The notes under the pieces: generated by a model
Database searches by the model: none
The model's input: only the letters and a program-made list of their open reading frames with translations
What the model was told of the DNA's origin: nothing
Assembly: GCA_050181295.1 (NCBI GenBank)
Contig: JBFXDI010000001.1
Span: forward strand, 15,563 to 79,562
Direction of reading: 5' to 3'
From: JBFXDI01 sp050181295
GTDB taxonomy: Bacteria; Pseudomonadota; Alphaproteobacteria; Rhizobiales; Aestuariivirgaceae
Length of the DNA stretch: 64,000 nt
Program-made: the position numbers and the translations under genes
Part shown: in pieces, positions 1 to 9,255 of the stretch
How the letters are laid out: each line of letters begins with the position of its first letter
How positions within the stretch are numbered: position 1 is the stretch's first letter

Positions 1-1
1 C

Positions 2-1510
2 GACAACCGCCTCATCTTTGGCGACAACTTGCTGGCTTTGAAGGCGCTCGAGCAGGAATTCTCAGGCCGCGTGAAATGCTGCTTCATCGACCCGCCCTAC
101 AACACCGGCAGCGCCTTCGCGCACTACGATGACGGGCTGGAGCATTCCATCTGGCTCGGGCTCATGCGCGACCGCCTGGAGATCATTCGGCGGCTTCTTT
201 CAGAGGAAGGCTCGCTCTGGATCACCATCGACGACAACGAGGCGCACTATCTGAAGGTTCTTTGTGACGAGGTCTTCGGCCGCCGCAACTTCGTTGCCAA
301 TGTGGTGTGGCAGAAACGTACCTCGCCCGACGCACGCCTGAGGCTCGGAGATGCCCACGATCACATCCTGGTCTTTGGCAAGGATGTGTCCCAACTTGCC
401 CTGCGGGAAATTCCGCGCAGCGCCGAGCGGATAAGGAGCTTCCGCAATGTGGATGCCGATCCGCGCGGCCCCTGGACTTCCAGCGACTTCACAGCCCAGG
501 GCTGGCGGCCCAACCAGATGTACAGGATCGTCTCGCCATCCGGAGCGGTCTTCGAGCCTCCTCCCGGCCGCTGCTGGGGCAATATCGAGAGCGTCTTCCT
601 GAGGCTTGTCGCGGAGAATCGCATCTGGTTCGGCAAGCGCGGCGCATCCCGTCCGCGCGTCAAGAGCTTCCTTTCGGAACGGGAGGGTACGGCGGCCTGG
701 AGCTGGTGGGAGAACAGCGAAACCGGTCATAATCAGGAAGCGAAGAAGGAGAGTATCGCGCTCTTCGGCGCCGGCAACGCCTTTGCCACGCCCAAGCCCG
801 AGCGCCTCGTCAGGCGCGTGCTCGACATTGCTACGGAGCCCGGCGATCTCGTGCTCGATTCCTTCGCCGGCTCCGGCACCACGGGCGCGGTTGCTCACAA
901 GATGGGTCGCCGCTGGATCATGGTCGAACTCGGCGAGCACTGCCACACCCACATCATTCCCCGCCTGAGAATGGTGATCGACCGGACCGACAGGGGCGGT
1001 GTAACGGAGGCCGTCGACTGGAAGGGCGGCGGCGGATTCCGTTACTTCCGACTTGCCCCTTCACTGCTTGAGAAGGACCGGTATGGCCGTGAGGTCATTA
1101 GCCACGCCTACAATGGACCGATGCTCACGGAGGCCCTCTGCAAGCTTGAGGGCTTCACCTATGCCCCGAGCGAGACTGTCTACTGGCAGCAGGGATTCTC
1201 AAGCGAACGTGACTTCTTCTATGCCACAACTCAGACCCTGTCTCAGGCACAGCTCTCCGAATTGAGCGACGAGGTGGGGCCCGGCCGCACGCTGCTGGTG
1301 CTCTGTTCGGCCTTCCGCGGCAGCTTGCACGCCTTTCCCAATCTCACGGTCCGCAAAATCCCGAACCATATCCGCTCGCGGTGCGAATGGGGTCGCGACG
1401 ATTACAGCTCCAAAATTGTCGTTCCACTCGAGGCGCCGACCTCCCTTGGAAAGGTTGCACCGGGAGAGAAGAAGCCGCCGAAATCCGTTGCGGGGGCGAG
1501 CCGGCGCTGA
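2..1510 (+). CDS. mod: Type III restriction-modification DNA methyltransferase (Mod), 5'-truncated by window edge
   Basis: Transfers a methyl group from SAM to adenine N6 and supplies target recognition in a type III restriction-modification complex. The frame is open from base 2, so the true start lies outside the window. About 502 residues are visible. Motif IV DPPYNTG lies at about 92-112 and the SAM-binding motif FAGSGTTG at about 863-886. The order IV, then target-recognition region, then I is that of beta-class N6-adenine methylases. A res-like helicase/nuclease gene follows 29 bases downstream on the same strand, which identifies the type III pair. The C-terminal tail is basic and low-complexity. 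The target sequence cannot be read from the protein. Confidence 0.9.
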   Translation, partial: DNRLIFGDNLLALKALEQEFSGRVKCCFIDPPYNTGSAFAHYDDGLEHSIWLGLMRDRLEIIRRLLSEEGSLWITIDDNEAHYLKVLCDEVFGRRNFVANVVWQKRTSPDARLRLGDAHDHILVFGKDVSQLALREIPRSAERIRSFRNVDADPRGPWTSSDFTAQGWRPNQMYRIVSPSGAVFEPPPGRCWGNIESVFLRLVAENRIWFGKRGASRPRVKSFLSEREGTAAWSWWENSETGHNQEAKKESIALFGAGNAFATPKPERLVRRVLDIATEPGDLVLDSFAGSGTTGAVAHKMGRRWIMVELGEHCHTHIIPRLRMVIDRTDRGGVTEAVDWKGGGGFRYFRLAPSLLEKDRYGREVISHAYNGPMLTEALCKLEGFTYAPSETVYWQQGFSSERDFFYATTQTLSQAQLSELSDEVGPGRTLLVLCSAFRGSLHAFPNLTVRKIPNHIRSRCEWGRDDYSSKIVVPLEAPTSLGKVAPGEKKPPKSVAGASRR

Positions 1511-1539
1511 ATGGAGGGTGACGAAGGCCGGAGGGGGAA

Positions 1540-4222
1540 ATGGCCGACAGCACTGAGCGACATGTCAACACCATAGCAGCACGCCTCAGCCTCCGAGCCC
1601 CCCAGCGGCGCTCGCTCGAAATCCTCGACCGAATCTGCATGCTCGTGCCGCCGCGCAAGGGCGTGGATCTGCCAGCAGCACTTGCCACCATCCGCACCGA
1701 GTTCCCGACGGTGAAGGACTTCGAGCGCGACTTTCCAAGCTTCTGCTTCGCACTCGCAACGGGCGTCGGCAAGACCCGCCTCATGGGAGCTTTCGTAGCC
1801 TATCTGCGCCTCGCCCACAGTCTCTGCAATTTCTTCGTTCTCGCCCCCAGCCTCACCGTCTACCGGAAGCTCATTGCCGATTTCACGCCGAACACGCCGA
1901 AGTATGTGCTGAAAGGCATCTCGGAATTCGCCGTCTCGCCGCCGCTCATCACCACCGGAGATAACTACGAACGGCAGATCGCCAGCGGCGGCAGCCTTTT
2001 CTCTACGACGATCAACATCTTCAACATCGCCAAGTTCAATACCGAGATCCGGGGCGGCCACGCGCCGCGAATACGCTCTTTCCGGGAGGAAATCGGATCG
2101 AGCTACTTCGACTATCTCGCCGGCCTCGATGATCTCGTTCTCGTCATGGACGAGTCGCATCGCTACCGCGCCACCGCCGGCGCGCGGGTCATCAACGAGC
2201 TCAAGCCCGTGCTGGGGTTGGAACTCACAGCGACGCCTTTTGTGGAGGCGCGCCCTGAGCCTTTGTGGTTCAGGAACGTGATCTACGACTATTCGCTGGC
2301 CCGGGCCATGGAGGATGGGTTCGTGAAGGAACCAGCGGTCGTGACGCGCGAGAATTTCATGGCAGCGGGCAAATCGGACGCGGCGGTCGAGAGGATCAAG
2401 CTCGAGGATGGGATCAGGCTTCACGAGGCCATAAAAGTTGAGCTTGAGACTTATGCGCTTCAGTCCGGCGAGCCGGTGGTAAGCCCCTCATGCTGGTCAT
2501 CGCCCGGGATACTGCGCATGCCTCGGAGATCGTCACGCTCGTAGGATCGGAGGCGTTCTTCCAAGGTCGCTACAGGGAGAAGGTGATCCAGGTCGATTCG
2601 AGCGTGCGGGAGGATGAGACGGTAGAGCGCCTGCTGCGCGTCGAGCGTGCCGACGAGCCGACCGAAATCGTGGTTCACGTCAACATGCTGAAGGAAGGCT
2701 GGGACGTCACCAATCTCTACACCATCGTTCCGCTGCGAGCGGCGAGCGCCCGCACCCTGATCGAGCAGTCGATCGGCCGCGGGCTACGTCTCCCCTATGG
2801 ACGACGCACCGGCGTCGAAGCCGTGGATCGGCTCAACATCGTGGCGCATGACCGCTTTCAGGAGATTGTGGACGAGGCCCGGCGACCGGGGTCGGTGATC
2901 CGCCTTCGGCAGGTGGTGCTGACCGAAGAGCCTGACGAGCGACAGATGAGCCTCCATATCTCGCGGCCCCGTCTTGTCGCCAAGCTCGGGCTCGAGGCGG
3001 AGATCGAGGAGACGTCGCCCGCCGGCTTCTCGGAAGAGCCCGCCATGTTCGTGCGCGAGGACCGAAGAATAGCGGAGATCGCCTACGAGCTGATGCGCGG
3101 CATGGAAACGGAGCCGGGACAGGTGCCCAGCGTTTCGTGTCTCCTGCAGCCCGAGATCCAGGAGGGGATCGTGCGCGAGGTTCAGCGCCGCCTGACCGCG
3201 TCAGGATCCTGGCCGGAAAGCCCCGGATGCGAGGACGTGGCGGGCGTGGTGGTGCGCACTGCGGAGATCGTGGTCGAGCAGACGATCGACATCCCGCGCA
3301 TTCTTGTCGTGCCGCGTGGAGAGGTGCGATCGGGCTTCCGTCCCTTCACGCTCGATCTTTCACGCATGCGCTATGAGGCGCCGGGCGATACGCTCTGGGT
3401 AGCGCATCTGCGCACCGGCCGGATTGCGCGCGTTGGCATAGGCGAGGCCCATCCGGATGGGGAAAGAGGGCTTGAGGACTATGTGGTGGCGGGCCTCGCC
3501 GATCTGGACGACATTTCCTACGAACAGCATGCCGAGCTTCTCCACGAGCTTGCGGGCCGGGTCGTTCGTCATTTCCTCTCCTATCTCCCGGAAGACGAGG
3601 CGCGAAATGTGCTGCAGGCCCACCAGCAGGAGATCGCCGCATTCGTGCATGCGCAGATGCAACCGCATTTCTGGCAAGAGGCGGACGGCGGCTACGACGT
3701 CAGGATCACGCGCGGCTTCACCACGCTTCAGGAACGCACCTATGCTCGTTCCTCGGCACAGGCCCTGCTCGACTTTCGTCGCCCGCCACCTGACAGGAAC
3801 GCGATCGGGCACCACCTATTCTGCGGCTTCGAGCGCTGCCTCTACGGGGAAGAGAAATTCCAATCTGACTCGGAGCGGAAACTGGCTGTCGTCCTCGACC
3901 GCGAATCGCTCAAATGGTTCCGGCCGGCGCGGGGCCAGTTCCAGATCTTCTATCGAAGCGCTCTGGGGGAGCAGGAGTATCAGCCAGATTTCGTTGCCGA
4001 ACTCGCTTCGCAGATCCTGATGGCGGAAGCGAAGCCGCGCGCGAGATGACATCGTCCGATGTTCTCGCGAAGCGCGATGCTGCGGTGGAATGGTGCCGGC
4101 ATGCGAGCGCGCATGCGAAGTGCCACGGCGGAAAGGCGTGGACCTACGCCCTCATTCCGCATGATGCGATCGCCGAGAACATGACGCTCGAGGGACTCAT
4201 CGGCCGCTTCGTGTGCGCCTGA
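1540..4222 (+). pseudogene. res: Type III restriction endonuclease Res subunit, broken by two frameshifts
   Basis: This is an ATP-dependent SF2 translocase fused to a nuclease, the cleavage partner of Mod. The start ATG has a GGAGGGGG ribosome site. Piece 1 (1540 to about 2485) carries Walker A ATGVGKT (residues 73-79), DESH (204-207) and LTATPF. Piece 2 (about 2485-4035) carries the motif VI-like EQSIGRGLRLPYG and the nuclease signature PDF...EAK at about 3985-4035. Piece 3 (about 4036-4222) is the conserved C-terminal tail ending near LEGLIGRF. Each junction is a shift of the same sense: one base missing or two extra. Removing GT near 2479 gives EPVKPLMLV, and removing one CG from the (CG)4 run near 4034 gives EAKPREMTS. 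The repaired protein would be about 892 residues. Sequencing error, decay or reversible slippage cannot be separated here. Confidence 0.85.
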
Positions 4223-4259
4223 AAAGAGCGCGCCTCTGCGTTGCAGGGCGCTCCAGCGC

Positions 4260-4658
4260 TCAGGCCGCGACGCACTCCGAACAGGTGCCGCGCAGTTCTA
4301 TGGTGGTCTTCGCGGTGCGGAAGCTGTGGTCCCTGGCCCAGCCCTTCAGCCGCTTCTCCACCACCGCATCGGGAAATTCGTCCACCTGCCCGCAGGATTC
4401 GCAGATGGCGAAGGCGATGAGCCCGTGGATGTGGTCGTGCGGGTGCGCGCAGGCGACAAAGGAATTGAGGCTCTCGAGCCTATGGACGAGCCCGAGCTCG
4501 ATGAGCTTCTCGAGAGCGCGATAGACCTGAAGGGGAGCGCGGAAGCCATGGCCGCGCAACGCGTCGAGCAGCGCATAGGCGCCCGTCGGACCCTCCATGC
4601 GCGCCAGGGCGCCGAGCACAAGCGCCTGGTTCTTCGTAAGATTCTGGTCTGATCTCAT
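4260..4658 (-). CDS. zur: Zinc uptake regulator Zur (Fur family)
   Basis: Zinc-responsive Fur-family repressor, 132 residues. The N-terminal winged helix covers about residues 5-75 (TKNQALVLGALAR... YRALEKLIELGLVHRL). It is followed by the metal-binding region with HPHDHIHG and two Cys pairs, CESCG and CSEC, which form the structural zinc site of Fur proteins. An upstream in-frame extension to 4835 is open, but the ATG at 4658 is chosen because AGGAGGTG sits directly before it. The gene is divergent from znuCBA across 108 bases, the expected arrangement for a Zur-controlled zinc importer. Fur-family paralogues such as Fur and Mur are less likely given the neighbours. Confidence 0.88.
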   Translation of the reverse strand: MRSDQNLTKNQALVLGALARMEGPTGAYALLDALRGHGFRAPLQVYRALEKLIELGLVHRLESLNSFVACAHPHDHIHGLIAFAICESCGQVDEFPDAVVEKRLKGWARDHSFRTAKTTIELRGTCSECVAA

Positions 4659-4686
4659 GAGGAAGCACCTCCTGCCGGCTTCCGTC

Positions 4687-4717
4687 TTGTCACCGTAGCT
4701 CGCATATGTAATAACAT
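4687..4717 (+). promoter_or_regulatory. Candidate znuC promoter with overlapping Zur-like palindrome
   Basis: TTGTCA (4687-4692) and TAATAA (4709-4714), 16 bases apart, form a plausible sigma-70 promoter pointing to znuC. The -10 lies inside the palindrome ATGTAATAACAT (4706-4717), whose reverse strand contains ATGTTAT, the core of known Zur boxes. This AT-rich patch stands out from the GC-rich surroundings. Repression by Zur at this position is inferred. Confidence 0.5.
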
Positions 4718-4766
4718 CACAGGCCCCGATCTTCAAGCTTGGCACCTTCGTCCGGATCCCTGGCTC

Positions 4767-5582
4767 ATGACTGAACCCTGCCTGACTTTCCGCGATCTGA
4801 CGCTCGGCTACAACAGCCATCCGGCCGTCCATCACCTGACCGGAAAGGTGAAGGCGGGCTCTCTCACCGCGCTCGTCGGGGCCAACGGGTCGGGGAAGTC
4901 GACGCTCATGAAGGGCATCGTCGGCGTGCTCAGGCCCATGTCGGGCGCCTGCGAACGGGCTCCCGGCCTCCGCATCGCCTATCTGCCGCAGCAGTCGGAA
5001 CTGGACCGCAGCTTTCCGGCCCGCGTCGCCGATCTCGTGACGCTCGGCCTCTGGCCGCGCCGGGGCCTGCTCGGCCGCATCACGGGTGAGGACCGCGAGG
5101 CGGTGAGCGCCGCGCTCGTCGCAGTTGGCCTCGAGGGGTTCGAATCCCGCCCCATCGACACGCTCTCCGGCGGGCAGCTGCAGCGGGCGCTATTCGCGCG
5201 CGTGCTGGTGCAGGATGCCGAGATCATCCTCCTGGACGAGCCCTTCAACGCCATAGATGCGAAAACGGTCGGCGACCTCGTGGCGCTGATCGAGCGTTGG
5301 CACGGCGAGAAGCGAACCGTGATGGTCGCGGTGCATGATCTCGACCTCGTGCGCGAGCATTTCCCGGAGACGCTGCTGCTGGCGCGCCAGCCCGTTGCCT
5401 GGGGCGCGACGCCGGAGGCGCTGAGGCCCGAGAACCTCCTGCGCGCGCGGCGCTTCGACGAGGCCTGGCACGACGATGCGCCCTGGTGCGAGCCCGATGG
5501 CCACGAGCATCTCGGCGGTCACGGCCATGCGCATGGGCACGGTCACGCGCACGATCACATGCACCGGCCGCCGGCCGCGTGA
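4767..5582 (+). CDS. znuC: Zinc ABC transporter ATP-binding protein
   Basis: ATPase of the ZnuABC high-affinity zinc importer, 271 residues. Walker A GANGSGKST is at 38-46, the ABC signature LSGGQ at 133-137 and Walker B LLDEP at about 155-159. The C-terminal tail (about 245-267) is strongly His-rich (HEHLGG, then repeated HGHAHGHGHAHDH), which suggests zinc binding or storage near the cytoplasmic face. It is the first gene of znuC-znuB-znuA and is divergent from zur. Manganese transporters have similar ATPases, but the zur neighbour, the His-rich tail and the His-rich loop of the partner binding protein favour zinc. Confidence 0.9.
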   Translation: MTEPCLTFRDLTLGYNSHPAVHHLTGKVKAGSLTALVGANGSGKSTLMKGIVGVLRPMSGACERAPGLRIAYLPQQSELDRSFPARVADLVTLGLWPRRGLLGRITGEDREAVSAALVAVGLEGFESRPIDTLSGGQLQRALFARVLVQDAEIILLDEPFNAIDAKTVGDLVALIERWHGEKRTVMVAVHDLDLVREHFPETLLLARQPVAWGATPEALRPENLLRARRFDEAWHDDAPWCEPDGHEHLGGHGHAHGHGHAHDHMHRPPAA

Positions 5583-5590
5583 GCGTCTCC

Positions 5591-6457
5591 ATGTACGACC
5601 TGCTCCTTGGACCTTTCGTCGAATACAGCTTCATGCAGCGGGCGCTCCTCGGCTCGCTGATGCTGTCGCTTTCCTCCTGCCCGGTCGGCGTCTTCCTCAT
5701 GCTCCGCCGCATGAGTCTCGCGGGCGATGCCATGGCGCATGCCATCCTGCCGGGCGCTGCGGTGGGCTTCCTGCTCTTCGGCCTCGAGATCGTGCCGATG
5801 ACCGTGGGCGGGCTCATCGCGGGCCTCGTCGTGGCGCTGGGTGCCGGCGCCGTCTCCCGCTTCACGCTGCAGAAGGAGGACGCCTCCATGGCGGCCTTCT
5901 ATCTCGTGTCCCTGGCGCTCGGCGTCCTCATCGTCTCGATCCGGGGCTCGAGCGTCGACCTCATGCACGTCCTCTTCGGCACGGTGCTTGCCCTCAACGA
6001 CCAGGCGCTGACCCTGATCGCGCTCATCTGCGGGCTGACACTCGGCACGCTGGCGATCGTGTGGCGGGGGCTCGTCGCGGAATGCCTCGATCCCCTGTTC
6101 CTGCGCTCGGTGAGCCGGCTCGGAACGCCCGTGCATTTCATCTTCCTGGGGCTCGTGGTGCTCAACCTCGTCGGAGGCTTCCAGGCGCTGGGCACGCTCC
6201 TCTCGGTCGGCCTCATGATGCTGCCGGCGGCGGCGGCGCGCTTCTGGACCGTGCGCATCGGCCCCATGTGTGCGCTCGCCATCGCCATCGGCGCCGTGTC
6301 CTGCGTGAGTGGCCTTCTCGTCTCCTACCACGCATCGCTGCCCTCCGGTCCGGCCATGATCCTCTCCGCCGGCGTCGTCTACCTCGCCTCGATCGTCTTC
6401 GGCACGCGCGGCATACTCGCCGTCCGCCTGCGCCCCCACCGCCACCGCACAGCCTGA
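5591..6457 (+). CDS. znuB: Zinc ABC transporter permease (ABC-3 family)
   Basis: Membrane channel of the zinc importer, 288 residues, with about eight hydrophobic segments. Family landmarks include LMLRRMSLAGDAMAHAILPG near residues 35-55 and GTLLSVGLMMLPAAAARF near 200-215. The ATG at 5591 is chosen; a GTG at 5579 that overlaps the znuC stop (GTGA) is a reasonable alternative giving four more residues. Translational coupling with znuC is likely either way. The C-terminus is short and basic (RLRPHRHRTA). Confidence 0.9.
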   Translation: MYDLLLGPFVEYSFMQRALLGSLMLSLSSCPVGVFLMLRRMSLAGDAMAHAILPGAAVGFLLFGLEIVPMTVGGLIAGLVVALGAGAVSRFTLQKEDASMAAFYLVSLALGVLIVSIRGSSVDLMHVLFGTVLALNDQALTLIALICGLTLGTLAIVWRGLVAECLDPLFLRSVSRLGTPVHFIFLGLVVLNLVGGFQALGTLLSVGLMMLPAAAARFWTVRIGPMCALAIAIGAVSCVSGLLVSYHASLPSGPAMILSAGVVYLASIVFGTRGILAVRLRPHRHRTA

Positions 6458-6468
6458 AAGAAACTTCC

Positions 6469-7404
6469 ATGCAAAAGGTCATCCGACTTGCCACGTTTTT
6501 GAGCATTATAACATTACAGTTGGCAATGCCTGCTTTAGCGAAGGAGCCGCTCAGGGTGGTCGCGAGCTTCTCGGTCATCGCGGACTTCGCCAGGAACGTG
6601 GGCGGCGACCGCATCGATCTCACGACGCTCGTCGGTCCGGGTGGAGACGCTCATGTCTATGAGCCCAAGCCCGCCGATGCCGCGGCCATGGCGAAGGCGG
6701 AGGTGGTGCTCGTCAACGGCCTGCATTTCGAAGGCTTCCTCAAGCGCCTCGTGGATGCAAGCGGCACCAGGGGCACCGTCGTCGAGCTCGCCAAGGGCGT
6801 CGAGACCATCGGCATGGAGGAAGAACATACCGAGGAGGCGGCTGAGGGTCATGACCACGATCACCCCCATGGCGACATCGACCCGCACGCCTTCCAGTCG
6901 ATCGCCAACGCGAAGATCTACGTGGGCAACATCGCCGACGCCTTCTGCGTTGCGGACGCCGCCGGCTGCGGCAGCTACAAGGCCAATGCCAACGCCTACA
7001 TCCGCAAGCTCGACGGAGTGGAGATGGAGGTGAAGGCCGGCATCGATTCTATTCCGCCTGGCAAGCGTGTCGTCATCACATCCCATGACGCCTTCGGCTA
7101 TTTCGAGCATGCCTATGGCATCACCTTTCTCGCGCCGCAGGGCATCTCGACGGAGGCTGAGGCCTCGGCCGCCGATGTCGCGAAGCTCGTCGGGCAGGTG
7201 AAGTCCGAGAAGGCGTCGGCCGTGTTCGTGGAGAACATCACAAACCCGCGTCTCATCGAGCAGATCGCGAGCGAGACGGGGCTCAAGGTCGGAGGCACGC
7301 TCTATTCCGACGCGCTCTCGGCGCCGGACGGTCCCGCCTCGACCTATATCGACATGATGCGCCACAACGTCAGGACGCTCAGGGGCGCGATCCTCGGAGA
7401 ATAG
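6469..7404 (+). CDS. znuA: Zinc ABC transporter periplasmic binding protein
   Basis: Periplasmic cluster A-I metal-binding protein, 311 residues. A signal peptide covers about residues 1-24 (hydrophobic core then PALAKE). Likely zinc ligands occur in GGDAHVYEP, DPHAF and SHDAF, with an acidic residue in LYSDAL. The His-rich flexible loop (EEEHTEEAAEGHDHDHPHGD, about 121-140) is typical of zinc rather than manganese binding proteins. It starts 11 bases after znuB. The signal-peptide codons ATT ATA ACA TTA are atypically AT-rich for this genome and contain a second Zur-like motif. Confidence 0.92.
   Translation: MQKVIRLATFLSIITLQLAMPALAKEPLRVVASFSVIADFARNVGGDRIDLTTLVGPGGDAHVYEPKPADAAAMAKAEVVLVNGLHFEGFLKRLVDASGTRGTVVELAKGVETIGMEEEHTEEAAEGHDHDHPHGDIDPHAFQSIANAKIYVGNIADAFCVADAAGCGSYKANANAYIRKLDGVEMEVKAGIDSIPPGKRVVITSHDAFGYFEHAYGITFLAPQGISTEAEASAADVAKLVGQVKSEKASAVFVENITNPRLIEQIASETGLKVGGTLYSDALSAPDGPASTYIDMMRHNVRTLRGAILGE
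6504..6517 (+). promoter_or_regulatory. Second Zur-like motif inside the znuA signal-peptide codons
   Basis: CATTATAACATTAC reads GTAATGTTATAATG on the minus strand. It shares GT(A/G)ATGTTAT with the palindrome at the zur/znuC promoter. It is encoded by codons that are rare in this GC-rich sequence (ATA, TTA). It could be a secondary operator; this is inferred. Confidence 0.3.
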
Positions 7405-7429
7405 GGCTGCGCTCCCGAAGGCCTGAGGC

Positions 7430-8473
7430 TCAGCCCTCCAGCACCCGCAGCGCGTCGGGCCGGCAATGGAGCGTGACGGGCTGCCCTTCCACGGACACGG
7501 CGTCGCGAGGCGCCCGCACGATGATGCGCAGCGACGGTTCGGCCTGGGCCCGGGCGACGAGCCGCCGGAAACTTCCCTGGAACACGACGCTCTCAATCGT
7601 TGCCGTGCCGAGCGAAACATCGCCGGGCTCAGGCGCGAGGCGCACGTCCTCGGGCCTCAGGCATATAGCGGCGACCGCCCCGGGCTCATGGCCCGCGACG
7701 GGCAGACGGCCGAGCGGTGTCTCCAGCGCGCCGTCCTCGAGACGCCCCTCGAGGATGGTGCTTTCCCCCATGAAGGTTGCGCCAAAGCGCGTGCGGGGCC
7801 GCAGATAGACGCGGTCCGGCGGGCCGGCATCCTCGATCCGGCCCTCGTTCATCAGCACGCAGAGATCGGCGAGCGCCATCGCCTCCTCCTGGTCGTGCGT
7901 CACATGCACGAAGGCCGTGCCGACCTCGCGCTGGATGGCCTTGAGCTCGTCCTGCATCTGGCGCCGGAGCTTCAGGTCCAGCGCGCCCAGCGGCTCGTCC
8001 AGGAGCAGCACCTTGGGCTTGACCGCGAGCGCCCGGGCGAGCGCCACGCGCTGCCGCTGGCCGCCCGAGAGCTGGTGCGGCTTCCGGTCGAAGGCCGATT
8101 CCAGGCCGACCAGCCGCAGCACGCGGCGTGCTTCCAAGTCCCTTTCCGCCTTGGGAACGCCGGCGAGCATCGGGCCGAACCCGACATTGCGGCCGACCGA
8201 GAGGTGCGGGAAGAGCGCATAGTCCTGAAACACGGTGGCGGTCGGGCGTTTCGCCGGCGCCATGCGGGTGCAGTCCTCCCCGTCGATCAGCACGCGCCCT
8301 TCCGTCGGAGCGAGGAAGCCGCCGAGGATCGAGAGCAGGGTCGTCTTGCCGGAGCCCGAGGGCCCGAGCAGCACCGTGTAGCTCGACGGTTGGATGTCGA
8401 GGTTGATGCCGTTCAGCACCGGCATGACTCCGAAGCGGTGCGTGACGTTCTCGATGCGGACGATCGGCGTCAT
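7430..8473 (-). CDS. PotA-like ABC transporter ATP-binding protein
   Basis: ATPase of a polyamine/opine/iron-type importer, 347 residues. Walker A GPSGSGKTT, Q-loop FQDYALFPHLS, signature LSGGQRQRVALARAL and Walker B LLLDEPLGALD are all intact. A C-terminal TOBE-type regulatory domain follows (about 250-347, CLRPEDVRL). The ATG at 8473 overlaps the stop of the upstream permease (ATGA), so the genes are translationally coupled. It is the last gene of a permease-permease-ATPase operon. The substrate cannot be assigned, because the binding protein that normally decides it is absent. Confidence 0.9.
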   Translation of the reverse strand: MTPIVRIENVTHRFGVMPVLNGINLDIQPSSYTVLLGPSGSGKTTLLSILGGFLAPTEGRVLIDGEDCTRMAPAKRPTATVFQDYALFPHLSVGRNVGFGPMLAGVPKAERDLEARRVLRLVGLESAFDRKPHQLSGGQRQRVALARALAVKPKVLLLDEPLGALDLKLRRQMQDELKAIQREVGTAFVHVTHDQEEAMALADLCVLMNEGRIEDAGPPDRVYLRPRTRFGATFMGESTILEGRLEDGALETPLGRLPVAGHEPGAVAAICLRPEDVRLAPEPGDVSLGTATIESVVFQGSFRRLVARAQAEPSLRIIVRAPRDAVSVEGQPVTLHCRPDALRVLEG

Positions 8474-9252
8474 GCGCGGCGCTTCCGGAACAAGATGAGC
8501 TCGGTGAGGAGGAGCAGCACCACGGAGACACCGAAGACCAGCGAGCCCACGGCGTTGGTCTTGGGATTGAGCCCCGAGCGCAGCAAGTTCCAGATCTCGA
8601 CCGGGAGCGTGGTGTCGAAGCGGGTGAGCAGGAAGGCGATCACGAACTCGTCCCACGAGAAGGTCATGGAGAGGAAGAAGCTCGCGACCAGCGCGGGCCA
8701 GAGCATGGGCGCCGTCACCAGCGCCAGCACCTGCCACTCGGCGGCGCCCAGGTCGCGCGCCGCCCGCTCGATATTGACCTGGTGATCCCCCATCTGGCTG
8801 TAGAGGATGGCGAAGCAGAGCGGCAGGTTGATCACCACATGGCCGATGGCGGCCGCGGTCAGCGATTTCGGCACGCCGACCATGTTGAACTGGATGAGCA
8901 ACCCCATGCCGATGATGAGGTAGCTGACGGTCAGGGGCAGCGTCAGGAACCCACGCAGGAAGCCCGAGAACGGCAGGCGATGGCGCGCGAAGCCCCAGGC
9001 GGCGAGGAAGCCCAGGAGCACGGCGACGGCGGAGGAGCCGAGCGCCACCAGCAGTGAATGACCAAGCGCCGGCATGAGGCGGCTGTCGGAGAGCACCGTC
9101 CCGTACCAGCGCAGCGACGGCCCGTTGAAGGGCGGAATGGGGAAGAGCGTGCCCTGGAAGGAGAAGAGTACGAGAAGCGCCACCGGCAGCAGGATGAAGC
9201 CGTAGATCAGGAGGGCGTAGACAACCGCCAGGCCTCGGATCGCTGAGCGCAT
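8470..9252 (-). CDS. PotC-like ABC transporter permease
   Basis: Inner-membrane permease, 260 residues, about six membrane segments, binding-protein-dependent transport family. The ATPase-contact EAA loop is visible as ERAARDLGAAEWQVL. A C-terminal ILFRKRRA anchor follows the last helix. It begins 3 bases after the upstream permease stop and overlaps the downstream ATPase start by 4 bases. It resembles PotC/YdcV proteins; the substrate is unknown. Confidence 0.88.
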   Translation of the reverse strand: MRSAIRGLAVVYALLIYGFILLPVALLVLFSFQGTLFPIPPFNGPSLRWYGTVLSDSRLMPALGHSLLVALGSSAVAVLLGFLAAWGFARHRLPFSGFLRGFLTLPLTVSYLIIGMGLLIQFNMVGVPKSLTAAAIGHVVINLPLCFAILYSQMGDHQVNIERAARDLGAAEWQVLALVTAPMLWPALVASFFLSMTFSWDEFVIAFLLTRFDTTLPVEIWNLLRSGLNPKTNAVGSLVFGVSVVLLLLTELILFRKRRA

Positions 9253-9255
9253 GCG

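Noticed and set aside
1540..4222. Programmed ribosomal frameshift in res
   Set aside because: Neither junction has a slippery heptamer followed by a clear pseudoknot or hairpin, and two programmed shifts in one restriction gene would be unprecedented to my knowledge.
5476..6468. Upstream extension of the znuA frame through znuB
   Set aside because: Arg/Pro/His-rich sequence with no membrane or signal features; the znuA ATG at 6469 is followed directly by a signal peptide.
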